Source of the DNA: Dugong dugon
Taxonomy: Eukaryota; Chordata; Mammalia; Sirenia; Dugongidae
Length of the DNA: 64,000 nucleotides
Direction of reading: 5' to 3'
Assembly (NCBI GenBank): GCA_030035585.1
Contig: CM057467.1
Location: 69,986,941-70,050,940, forward strand
Made by a program: the position numbers and the translations under genes. The notes below the pieces were generated by a model. The model did not search any database. It saw only the letters and a program-made list of their open reading frames with translations, and was not told the DNA's origin. Positions 55,218-64,000 of the stretch are shown piece by piece (the stretch's first letter is position 1; each line of letters opens with the position of its first letter).

Positions 55218-57515
55218 GACTTCCAGGCAATATGATGCTACAGACAGAAGCACCATGCTGCCCCTCCAGAGCAAAGATCTGAAAAACTAAGTCAAACAGA
55301 GACATGTCAATCCTGAAACCCTAAGCATCAAATGAAGAGACAAAGAACTCAGCCAAGCACCGAATGGAATAAGAAACTGACAGAGAACAGAGAGCAAAGA
55401 GAGATACATGCAGAGGTCCCCTATCAGCTAACATAGCATGGATCTGCCATCTTGGACTCCTATCAGATATCAGCGAACAGGGGGTAAGAGAAAGTAGCTT
55501 CACGGAGCTTCCAGCAGGAGACAGAACAACTGGTAACCGGTGATATATGCTTTCCCACTCTCCATGTTTCTTCAACCCCACTCGGCCTCCTCTGCATCCT
55601 GTGCCCACAGTCTCTCGGCCAGGAAACACCGACTTCACCCCAGTGCTGCCTGGACTCCACCAGCACTGGCCAGCTCCCTGAGAACCATTTGTTGGCTCCT
55701 GTTGTTGCTTTTTTCTGCTTCTTTAGATTTCTTCCTTACCTCTCACCACCTCCCACTCCTTTTTCTCAAATACCTGGCTCTGTGTGCCATCTTTGCTTCT
55801 TCCTTAAAGGATGAGAAACACCAATCAACAGTGAAACTGCATCCCAGCCCATGCCACCACGCCGGTGAGACCCTCAGGGCTTTTTGTTTGTTTGTTCTGT
55901 TTTTATTTGTTTGTTTTCTTTTTCTTTTCTTAGCTTGGAAGCCCCTTCTAGCCAGGCAGTACTGCACAGCTTGGGAGCTACTGCCTTATTGTGCGCAGAC
56001 GTGCAGTGGCATCCCTGGGGGCATTTCTTTTTTCTTCTTTTTTTGGTTTCCCTGTTTTGTTTTCTTCTCTCTCTTTTTCCCTTTCTTCATTTCTCAGTTT
56101 CTTGTCTCTATATACTTACCTTTTTTTCCTGTCTCCTGAATACCTGGCGCTGTGTGACACCTCTACCCCTTCTAGACAGGCTGCACTTCATGGCCTGGGA
56201 GTAACTTCCCCAGTCCTTGCAGCCATACCAGTGGGATCCCTGGGAGCTTTCCTTTGCTTCTTTTTTCTAATTTTTATTTACTCATTTTTTTTTCTTTTAC
56301 CCTTCTTCTTTTTTTTCCCTTTTTGTTTTTCTCCATTTCCCAGTCTCTCATCTCTCCACTCCAATGGCAAGCTCCCTTAGCACACTTTTTTGTCTGTTTG
56401 TTTGTGTGTATGTTTTTGTCTCCTGTTCCTCTCTCCTCTCTCTCCTCTTTCCCATACCCATCTTAGCTCCACACATCACAATCTGCCCCCACCTTCCTAC
56501 CTACCTTCACTATGCACTGAACATCACACCCTCAAGCAGCACAGGGCCTACCAGAACCTAACCTGCACTGATTCCTGGCCCACTCTGTTGGCCCTAGTAT
56601 GTGCCACAAACAATTCATCCCAGCAACTCTCCTTCAGCTAAATCTGCCCTGCTGTACCATACCTGAGTGACTGACCCTGCCCATTAAACCAGGTGGTGAA
56701 AAATATCATGCCTACAGAGGAGCAAACAACAAAGAATGCGCAGCCCGCCTGCTTAGAAATAACCAAATAAAACAAACAAGCAGGACAAAACAAACAAACT
56801 TACAATCAGTAAACAAGGAAAACAACTACTAAATGCCCCAAAGACAGCAGACAATATCAAAACATATACAAAAACAGGACAGGATGGTTCCAGAAGGCAT
56901 CCAAAATAGAAGCACCAGATGACTTTCTAGTAGCAGAAAAGCCACTAGAACTGCCTGACAGGGAATTCAAATTGCTAATATTCAGAGCTATTCAAGAGTT
57001 AAAGCAAAAAGCAGACAAAAATGAGGAAAAAATAGACAAATTCATGGAAAAGGCAGAAATTCAGAGAAAATATAGACAAAAAAATGGAAGAATTCAGGAA
57101 AATAATACAGGAATAAAACACCAAAATAAATTCACAACTAGAAATCATACAAAAACAACAATTAGAAATCCAAAAGATAACAAGATTTCAGAAATGGACA
57201 AGGTCATAGAAGGGCTGAGGAGCAGGTTTAAAAAGATAGAAGACAGGATTTGAAAACTGAAGACAAACACTTAGATACAACTCTGTTTGAGGAAAAGTCA
57301 GAAGAAAGAAGGAAGAAAAATGAAGAAACCCTGAGAATTATGTAGGATACAATCAAAAGCAAAAATCTGCCAGTGATTGGGGTTCCAGAATGGGGGAGAA
57401 AACAGGAAACACAGAGAGGATCACTGAAGAACTGCTGACAGAAAACGTCCCCAATATTATAAAAGAAGAAAAGCTGACCATCCGAGAAGCTCAATGAACC
57501 CTATATAGCATAGAC
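55218..57515 (+). mobile_element. L1 with complete 5' end, ending in mid ORF1
   Basis: Starts GAGGAGACTTCCAGGCAATA, the same 5' end as at 18636 and 49132, carries the whole T-rich 5' UTR and the ORF1 N-terminal part (56972-57253, coiled coil: NEEKIDKFMEKAEIQRKYRQ), then stops at GACCCAC inside ORF1 where L2 text begins. No target duplication was found. Confidence 0.85.
55321..55638 (-). CDS. antisense ORF in L1 5' UTR (copy 3)
   Basis: A 105-codon frame, the longest of the three antisense copies, with the shared text LISDRSPRWQIHAMLADRGP and the end SVSYSIRCLAEFFVSSFDA. The N-terminal extension is not shared with copy 1. Confidence 0.32.
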   Translation of the reverse strand: MKSVFPGRETVGTGCRGGRVGLKKHGEWESIYHRLPVVLSPAGSSVKLLSLTPCSLISDRSPRWQIHAMLADRGPLHVSLFALCSLSVSYSIRCLAEFFVSSFDA

Positions 57516-57706
57516 CCACAGAGCAGTCAGGGTGACCTTTCAGAAACATAAATAGGATCAGGTCACTCTTCTGCTTAAAAGCCTCCATTGGCTTTCCACT
57601 ACTTTTAGAATAAAATCCAGATTCTTTACTCTGGGCTATGGTAAGACCCTGCATGATCTGGCCCCTGCCTAAATCTCTCCAACCTCATTTTATGTCATTT
57701 TCCCCT
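57516..57706 (+). repeat. L2 fragment
   Basis: AGTCAGGGTGACCTTTCAGA, GGTCACTCTTCTGCTTAAAA and CATGATCTGGCCCCTGCCTA are L2. Confidence 0.8.
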
Positions 57707-58035
57707 TTGTCTACTAGAGTATACCAGAGGAAAGAATGAAAGTAAACAGATAATTACAACACAGTATATTGAGTGTTGTAAAAATAAGAACTGTATGCAG
57801 TGGGAACAAAGAAGATCATCCAATCCTGTCAGGAAGTTTAGAAGGTTTAGGAAGTTTTTTTTAGAGGACAGATATGCTGGGTTTACCAGACAAACAGACA
57901 AGTAGTTTGATACAGCTAGAGTGTAGGATACATGTGGGAAAGTTGTGCAAGATGAAGTTAGCAAGGCAGGCAGGGCCCAGATTAGGACCAATCTGCTAAG
58001 GAATTTAGATTTCAAATAGGTTATCTCATTTAAAG
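57707..58035 (-). repeat. L2 fragment, antisense
   Basis: CAGCTAGAGTGTAGGATACA, GGCAGGCAGGGCCCAGATTA and TGCTAAGGAATTTAGATTTC are antisense L2, giving a tail-to-tail pair with the preceding block. Confidence 0.65.
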
Positions 58036-58699
58036 AAAAAATTGTTGAATTAGAAGAGCCATGCATGGCTAGAGAACACTGGTGAAATTCAGCACAGTAA
58101 ACCAGTTTTCACTATTAATATACTATATCAGTAAATGTATATTTTCTGAAAAATTATCCAAATCAGCACAAATAAATTTAAGAATGCAGAAGTTGAGTTT
58201 TTTAAGCCAAAGAAACATGTCCAATGTGTGGGGAAAAAATCCATTAATCCTTAAATTATAAAAACTAAAAATTCTGGAGATACTTAGCTGACATTTTATC
58301 ATGATGTTTCACTTGAAGAGTTTAATTTGATTTGCTTGTTTGAGGCATCGAAGTTAATACAAAATTCATATTTGTAGGAATTACCCAGGGTATTCCAAAA
58401 AACAAGTAACAGGGACAAGTTTCCCCATGTGGTCATGTCCAAAGTGAAGATAGAGGCCATCAAAATAGTAACGGGATTAGAATAAGGTCAACGGACCATC
58501 TGCATCCTCTAATTAGATGTTCATATTCACATCACTTTACTACAGTTTTAAGAGTCTCTCAAGCATATAATAGAACTTCACTGAGTTGGAACATCTTGAT
58601 TCAAATATTTTGGCAAGTTACCAGCTGAAGTTTTTCAAGGTTGCAATAGAATACAGATATGCTCTGATACACGTTTAGTTTGATCCATCTCATCACACT
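58036..58699. other. ACER3 upstream intron, nothing recognised
   Basis: Unique-looking. No ACER3 N-terminal exon (residues 1-70) could be identified. Confidence 0.45.
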
Positions 58700-58890
58700 G
58701 TAGAAATCAGACCTAGAACAGAATCCCAGGTCCATCACTTATTACTTAAACAACTTCGGCAAACTATTTAAATCTCTTTGAGATTCAGTTGTCTCACCTA
58801 TAAATTAAGGATAATAATATTTATCATGAAAGGCTGCTGTGAGGAGTACCTAGCCCACTGCCTGGCATATACTGGGTACCAGCAAATTTT
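58700..58890 (+). repeat. MIR SINE
   Basis: AATCCCAGGTCCATCACTTA, GATTCAGTTGTCTCACCTAT and CCCACTGCCTGGCATATACT follow MIR. Confidence 0.75.
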
Positions 58891-59261
58891 CTTATCTAGT
58901 CCCTACCTCAAGCTATGAAAAAAATTCATGTGCAGACAGCATGGAGTCATTACATTTTGGAAGTAGGCTGGCTGATTTTCTATAAGAGAAAATTAAAGGC
59001 CCAAGAAGTACTACGAGCTTCTTTTAAATCACATCATGATTTACCATGATGCATGAGAAGGAACCTAGAATAAATGATACGAGAAGGCTATCTTTCTGCA
59101 AAATATCAAAGGCATTAATGGCTTAGTGTGTGATTACTCTACTCAGGTAGAGTTTTTAGTGTTATTGGTGGTGTCAAAACAATGCCATCTACAATTTCTA
59201 GGGCATGTATGACTGTAGCTTTCCAGGTGAAGTTGGCATTCACAATAGAAACAAAATGTGC
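58891..59261. other. anonymous intron sequence
   Basis: Nothing recognised. Confidence 0.4.
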
Positions 59262-59404
59262 TATCATTATCAAAGACTCATAACAACCCTATAAGACAGA
59301 GTATAACCGCCCCATTAGATTTCCAAGGAGTGCCAGGCGGATTCAAACTGCTGACCTTTTTGTTAGCAGGCATAGCTCTTAACCACTACACCACCAGGGT
59401 TTCC
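59262..59404 (-). mobile_element. AfroSINE, antisense, partial
   Basis: Antisense middle and head: CAACCCTATAAGACAGAGTA, GCTCTTAACCACTACACCAC, CAGGGTTTCC. The 3' tail is missing. Confidence 0.85.
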
Positions 59405-59409
59405 ATCAA

Positions 59410-59660
59410 AGAGGCAGTAGAGTGTAATGATTAAAAGCATGAGATCTGAAGCCTGATAACCTAAACTCCAGCTCTGCCACTTACTTGCTAAATTACCTTG
59501 AGTATAGGCTCTCTAAGCCTCAGCGTGACTCATTTGTAAAACTGGGATAACAACAGTTCGTATCAGTTAGGAGTTGCTCTGATGATTTTGAAAGATAATA
59601 CAAGTAAAATCAAGTGCCTGACATACCAGTTAAGCATAAAATAAATGTTAGTTGTTATTG
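59410..59660 (+). repeat. MIR SINE, nearly complete
   Basis: GGCAGTAGAGTGTAATGATT, CTCCAGCTCTGCCACTTACT and ATGTTAGTTGTTATTGTTGC cover MIR head to tail. Confidence 0.85.
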
Positions 59661-59740
59661 TTGCTATTTTAGGGAATTTAGTAGGAGTCAATGAAATCAT
59701 CCCATAACCTCTTAAGGGTAGACCTTTACATTAGAAAATA

Positions 59741-59913
59741 AACAAACAAACAAACAAAAAACCTGTTGCAGTTGAGTTGATTGCAACTCATCGCGATCCT
59801 ATAGGACAGAGTAGCTCTGCCCCATATGGTTTCCCAGGAGTGGCTGGTGGATTTGAACTGCCTATCTTTTGGTTATCAGCTGAGCTCTTAAACCACTGTG
59901 CCACCAGGGGGCC
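59741..59913 (-). mobile_element. AfroSINE, antisense, with target duplication
   Basis: CTGTTGCAGTTGAGTTGATT through AACCACTGTGCCACCAGGGG. TAGAAAATA occurs at 59732-59740 and at about 59914-59923, a probable duplication. Confidence 0.88.
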
Positions 59914-59923
59914 TAGAAAATAG

Positions 59924-60291
59924 CATGTCTTTTTTTCGTGATTTGGTTTTGAGGAAGAATATACTAATTTGAGAATGACTCAATGTTAAAACTACTGATT
60001 TGTACTTTCCTGGAGTTTTTTTTACCACTTACTTCAAAATACCTAATTCTTGTTCTACATATTCTCTCCAGAAACAGAATTAATAATGACTGACTTATTC
60101 ATGAAAAGATTATAACCATAAAGAGGCTCTCAGAGAAAAGTGATTCCTGATTCCTTACAGATCCCAATAGAATATTAGATTTGGTTTCTAACTTCTAGTA
60201 CTAGGTTTCAATTCTGCTTCTCATTAGCTGTGTGAACTTGAAAATTTCTAAGTTAACTGAGTCTCAATTTCCTCAGCAGTAATAAGCAGAT
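59924..60291 (+). repeat. anonymous sequence ending in a MIR fragment
   Basis: 60188-60291 (CTGCTTCTCATTAGCTGTGT; AGTCTCAATTTCCTCAGCAG) is MIR. It is cut by the RTE insertion at 60292. 59924-60187 shows nothing. Confidence 0.6.
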
Positions 60292-60676
60292 GTTCTTGTT
60301 GCTGGTAGGTGACATCGAGTCCATTCTGACTCCGTGACCTTACGTGTAACAGAATGAAATGCTGCCAGGTCATGTGCCATCCTCACAATCATTGCTATGT
60401 TTGAGACCAGTCGCTGCAGCCACTGTGTCAATCCATTTCATTGAGGGTCTTCCTCTTTTTTGCTCACCCTCTACTTTACCAAGCATCATATCCAATAGTG
60501 CTAGAAAATGAGCCCCTCAGGTTGGAAGGCACTCAAAATACAACTGCAGAAGAGCTGCCTCCTCAAAGTAGAGTCAACCTCAACAACGTGGGTGGAGTAA
60601 AGCTTTCTTGGGACCTTCATTTGCTGATGTGGCACTACTCAAAATGAAAAGAAAACAGCTACAAAAATTCACTAGC
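60292..60676 (-). mobile_element. RTE LINE insertion with inverted 5' segment
   Basis: 60292-60490 is the antisense RTE 3' end (GACATCGAGTCCATTCTGAC; TGCTCACCCTCTACTTTACC). 60491-60676 is the RTE 5' UTR in the opposite orientation (GAGCCCCTCAGGTTGGAAGG; AGAGCTGCCTCCTCAAAGTA), identified from memory of afrotherian RTE sequence. An 11-bp duplication, AATAAGCAGAT, at 60281-60291 and 60677-60687 shows that both parts arrived in one event. Confidence 0.85.
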
Positions 60677-60734
60677 AATAAGCAGATAACACCAGCTTAA
60701 CTAAAAGGTAAGGCCATGTGGTCCTTATTAACTG

Positions 60735-60890
60735 TGGAAGAGTCTTCTTTCCTAACCCTGTCTCCTTGAGTCTCAGTCTAACCTACCTCAATCTATATGC
60801 TACACATTTAGCAGAGAAATCTTTCTAAGATACAAATCAGGTAATACCACACTAGCAGAGTCATTTTTCTAAAACACAAATCTGCTCTTC
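60735..60890 (+). repeat. L2 fragment
   Basis: CTTTCTAAGATACAAATCAG and TTTTTCTAAAACACAAATCT are two tandem-like variants of the same L2 motif. Confidence 0.55.
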
Positions 60891-61965
60891 TTTAATTAAA
60901 CTTTTTATTTTGAGATAACTGTAGATTCACAAGCAGTTGTAAGAAATAATATACAGACATCCCATGTGCCCTTTACCTAGTTTTACACAATGGAACTACA
61001 TACAGAATACTTATAGTACAATAACAACCAGTATATTGGCACTGATACTGTCAAGATACAGAACATCTCCATCACAAGAAGGATCCCTCGTGTTGCTTTT
61101 TTAGAGCCATACCCACATCCTTCCTGTCCCCAACCCTTCCTCAACCTCCTGGCAACCACTAAACTGTTCATTTCTATAATTTTATCATTTCATAAATGCT
61201 ATGTAAATGGTATTATATAGTATGTAATCCTGGGGAATTGGCTTTTTTTCCACTCAGCAAAAGTCTCTGGGGATTCATCCAGGCTGTTGCATTTATTAAT
61301 AGTTTCTTTTTATTGCTGAGGAATATTCCTTGGCATGGAAGTACCACAGTTTGTTTAACCATTCACCCATTGAAGGACATTTGTGTTATTTCCAGTTATG
61401 AAGTATTACAAGTAAAGGTGCTATGAATGTTCCTGTACAGGTTTTTGTGTGAACATGGTTTTCATTTCTTGGGATAAATGCCCAGGAGTGCAATGCTGGA
61501 TCATACAGTAACTGCACGTTTAATTTTTAAAGAAACTGCCACACTGTTTTCCAGAGTGGCTGTACCACTTTACATCCCTACCAGCAAGGTATGAGTGATC
61601 AGTTTCTCTGCATCCTTATCAGCATTTGGTGTTGTCACTACTTCTTATTTTAGCCATTCTGATTGTGATTTTAATTTGCATTTCTCTAATAGCTAATGAT
61701 GCTGAACATCTTTTCATGTGCTTATCTGCCATCTGCATATCCTTCTTGGTGAAATGGCTATTTATGTCTTTTGCTGATTTTCTAATTGGATTGTTTATAT
61801 TTTACAGTTGAATTTTGGAGCTCATTATATATTTAAGACACTTGTCCATTGTTGGATATATGGTTCACAAATATTTTCTCCCAGTCTACTGCTTGTCTTT
61901 TCATCCTCTTTCTTTCACAGAGCAAGTCTGTAATCTCAATGAGGTCCAATTTATCAATTTTTTAT
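60891..61965 (-). repeat. old L1 ORF2 end and 3' UTR, antisense
   Basis: TTTTGAGATAACTGTAGATT, ATACAGAACATCTCCATCAC, GGGATAAATGCCCAGGAGTG and CTTTTGCTGATTTTCTAATT give about 1.1 kb of an old L1 in reverse. Its terminus is the same L1 type as the tail at 13536-13625. Confidence 0.88.
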
Positions 61966-61990
61966 AGGCTGCCTTAGTAACTACACTAGT

Positions 61991-62461
61991 GTAGCAGGCA
62001 GAATAATGGCCCTCAAAGATGTCCAAGTCCTAATCCTCAGAACCTGGGAATATGTTACCTTACATGGCAAATGGACTTTGCAAGTGTGATTAAGTTAAGG
62101 ATCTTGAGATGGGAAAATTATCCTGGATTATTAGGGTGAGTCTAACCTAATCACATGAGTCCTTAAAAAGAATCTTTCCTACCTGAGTTCAGAGTCAAAG
62201 GAAGATGTGACTTCAGAAGAATGGTTAGAAAGATGAAAAGTTACTAGCTTTAAAGTAGGAGGAAGAGGGCCACGAGCTAAGGAATGTGGCACCATAGAGG
62301 CTGGAAACAGCAGGGAAACAGAATTCCTCTAGAGCCTCCAGGAAGGAACATAACCCTGTATTGGAATTCTAACCTACAAAACAGTAATAAATTTGTAATG
62401 CTTTAAGCTATTAAGTTTGTAGTACTTAGTTACAGCAGCAATTGGAAACAATTATTAACAG
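61991..62461 (+). repeat. MaLR-type LTR fossil (MLT1-like)
   Basis: About 470 bp beginning TGTAGCAGGCAGAATAATGG and ending TTACAGCAGCAATTGGAAAC, with a polyadenylation-type AATAAA near 62387. It looks like a solo LTR of the non-autonomous ERVL-MaLR group. Old; no clear target duplication. Confidence 0.6.
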
Positions 62462-62509
62462 ATGCACTATTACATTAATTACTAAACCAGTATCTGAAGT
62501 ACCTTTTAA

Positions 62510-62725
62510 AGCTCTTGCCTAAGAACTTCTACTCATCCAAAGACCCCATTAAAAAAGAAAAAGACAAGCTACAGACTGTAAGAAAATATTCACAAAAGAA
62601 TCATATCCAGAAAATATGCAATACAAAATCAATAAGAAAAAGATGAACAACCCAATTTAAAAATAGGCAAGAGGCTTGCACAGGTATGTCACCAAAGATG
62701 ATATACAAAGGGCCAATAAACACTG
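62510..62725 (+). repeat. old L1 ORF2 C-terminal fragment
   Basis: AAGAACTTCTACTCATCCAA, CTACAGACTGTAAGAAAATA and AAACACTG at its end follow ORF2 after the reverse transcriptase. Confidence 0.75.
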
Positions 62726-64000
62726 ACAGAATTGAAGGGAGAAATAGACACTTCTACAATAATAGTTGGAGACTTCAATATACCACTTTCAGTAATGGAC
62801 AGAACATCTAGAAAGAAGATCAATAAGGAAATAGGATTTGAACAACACTAACCTAACACACATTATACTATAATACATGACCCAACAAAAGCACAATACA
62901 CTTTCTTCTCTAGTGCACGGGGATCAGTCTCCAGGATAGACTATATGCTAGACAACAAAACAAGACTCAGTAAATTTAAAAAGACAAACCATACGAAGTA
63001 TTTTGTCTGACCACAATGGACTGAAACTAGAAATTAGTAACAAAAGGAATACTGTAAAACAAATGAGTGGAAATTAAGCAACATACTATTAAACAGCCAA
63101 CAGATCAAGAGAGAAATCAGAAAATACTTATAATTGAATGAAAATGGAAGTATAACATACCAAAACTTATGGGATGTAGCAAAGACAGTGCTCGGAGGAA
63201 AATTTATAGAAGTAAATGTCTATATTAAAAAAGCAGAAAGATCTTTAATCAGTAACCTAACTTCACAACTTGAGGAGCTAGAAAAAAACAGAAAACAAAC
63301 TAAATCCAAAGCTACCAGAAGGAAGGAAATAACAAAGATCAGAGTAGAAATAAATGAAATAGAGACTTTTTTAAAAAATCAACAAAGCCAGAAGTTAGCT
63401 TTTTACAAAAAAAATCAACAAAACTGACAAACTTTTAGCTAGACTGACAAAAAGAGAGAGAGAAAACAAATATCTAAAATCAGAAATAAAAGTGGGGACA
63501 TTATACCTGACCCTACAGAAATAAAAAGGCTCATAAGAGAATACTCTAAACAACTGTATGACAACAAATTAGATTACTTTGATGAAACAGATAAATTCCT
63601 AGAAACATATTAACTGTCTAAATTGACTCAAGAAGAAACAGACTCACAGTAAGTAAAACGACTGAATCAGCAATTAAAAGTCTCTCAACAACAACAACAA
63701 CAAAAAGTGTTGGACCAGAGAGCTTCAGTGAGGAATTCTACCAAATATTTATAGAAGTGACACCAATCTTTCTTAAACTCTTGCATAAAATAGAAGAGGT
63801 GGGAACACTTCCAAACTCATTATATAAGCTCAGCATTACCCCAAGACCAAAGCCAGACAAAGACACCACAATTAAAAGAAAACTACAGACCCTTATAAAT
63901 ATAGATGCAAAAATATTCAATAAAATACCAGCAAACCAAATCTAACATAAATCAAAAGTATTATACATCATGACAAAGCGGGATTACTCCAGGAACGCAA
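62726..64000 (+). repeat. old L1 ORF2: endonuclease end to reverse transcriptase, runs off window
   Basis: VGDFNIP near 62766 and SRIDYML near 62930 are the endonuclease C-terminal motifs. 63134-63427 is an open linker piece, 97 codons ([20 protein letters not shown]). 63757-63945 is the start of the reverse transcriptase (LPNSLYKLSITPRPKPDKDT). Stops break it into pieces. A CAA microsatellite lies at about 63690-63707. Confidence 0.88.

Noticed and set aside
55540-56139. 199-codon open frame, the longest in the window
   Set aside because: It lies in the T-rich 5' UTR of an L1, is dominated by Phe/Leu runs, and is explained by low stop frequency in T-rich sequence. Not a host gene.
63690-63710. 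CAA repeats and other short tandem tracts as a CRISPR-like array
   Set aside because: Simple microsatellites without spacers, in a mammalian genome.
62510-64000. One rearranged L1 with its C-terminal part moved upstream
   Set aside because: The two blocks look like two separate old insertions. No shared duplication or unique junction supports a rearrangement.

Overview
This is a 64 kb stretch of a placental-mammal genome, almost certainly afrotherian and most probably elephant. The evidence is the repeat content: about ten tRNA-derived AfroSINE copies, four RTE-clade LINE copies whose 3' ends match the AfroSINE tails, and a lineage-type L1 family with its own 5' and 3' UTRs. These lie on a background of old eutherian repeats (L2, MIR, old L1, ERVL/MaLR, hAT). 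There is no microbial, CRISPR or operon-like content.

One host gene is visible. Five short exons on the minus strand (47045-47097, 42167-42219, 37947-38028, 33686-33721, 14169-14227) read in order, with matching phases and good splice sites, as the central part of ACER3, alkaline ceramidase 3. They cover about residues 71-166 of the roughly 267-residue human protein and include Ser77, His81 and Asp92 of the zinc active site. The first exons lie beyond the right edge and the last exons beyond the left edge, so the whole window is ACER3 introns plus these exons. Nearly every long open frame in the window belongs to a transposable element, not to a host gene.

Layout. 1-14168: intron holding old antisense L1-like relics, then an old plus-strand L1 carrying a truncated L1 tail (3873-4494), an antisense RTE (4950-7490) and a broken ERVL provirus with 5-bp target duplications (7846-12328). 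14228-33685: intron with an antisense L2 split by two LTR-like blocks, an RTE 3' end, a lineage L1 with complete 5' end but internally deleted ORF2 (18636-23251), a facing AfroSINE pair, a second RTE (27625-28421) and a 5'-truncated L1 with a different 3' UTR (29061-31972). Between them, at 27270-27398, is an unannotated exon-like block. 33722-47044: smaller introns with L2, MIR, L1 tails, a degenerate minisatellite and a hAT element. 47098-64000: upstream intron with a run of L1 pieces in the same orientation, an RTE copy with an inverted 5' segment (60292-60676), an antisense L1 tail, a MaLR LTR and an old L1 ORF2 that runs off the window.

I do not see a new multi-gene system. The best leads are the exon-like block in ACER3, an antisense ORF repeated in three L1 5' UTRs, a doubled 3' UTR end shared by two L1 copies, the RTE insertion joining the two ends of the element in opposite orientations, and L1 insertions with target-site duplications but no L1 3' end.
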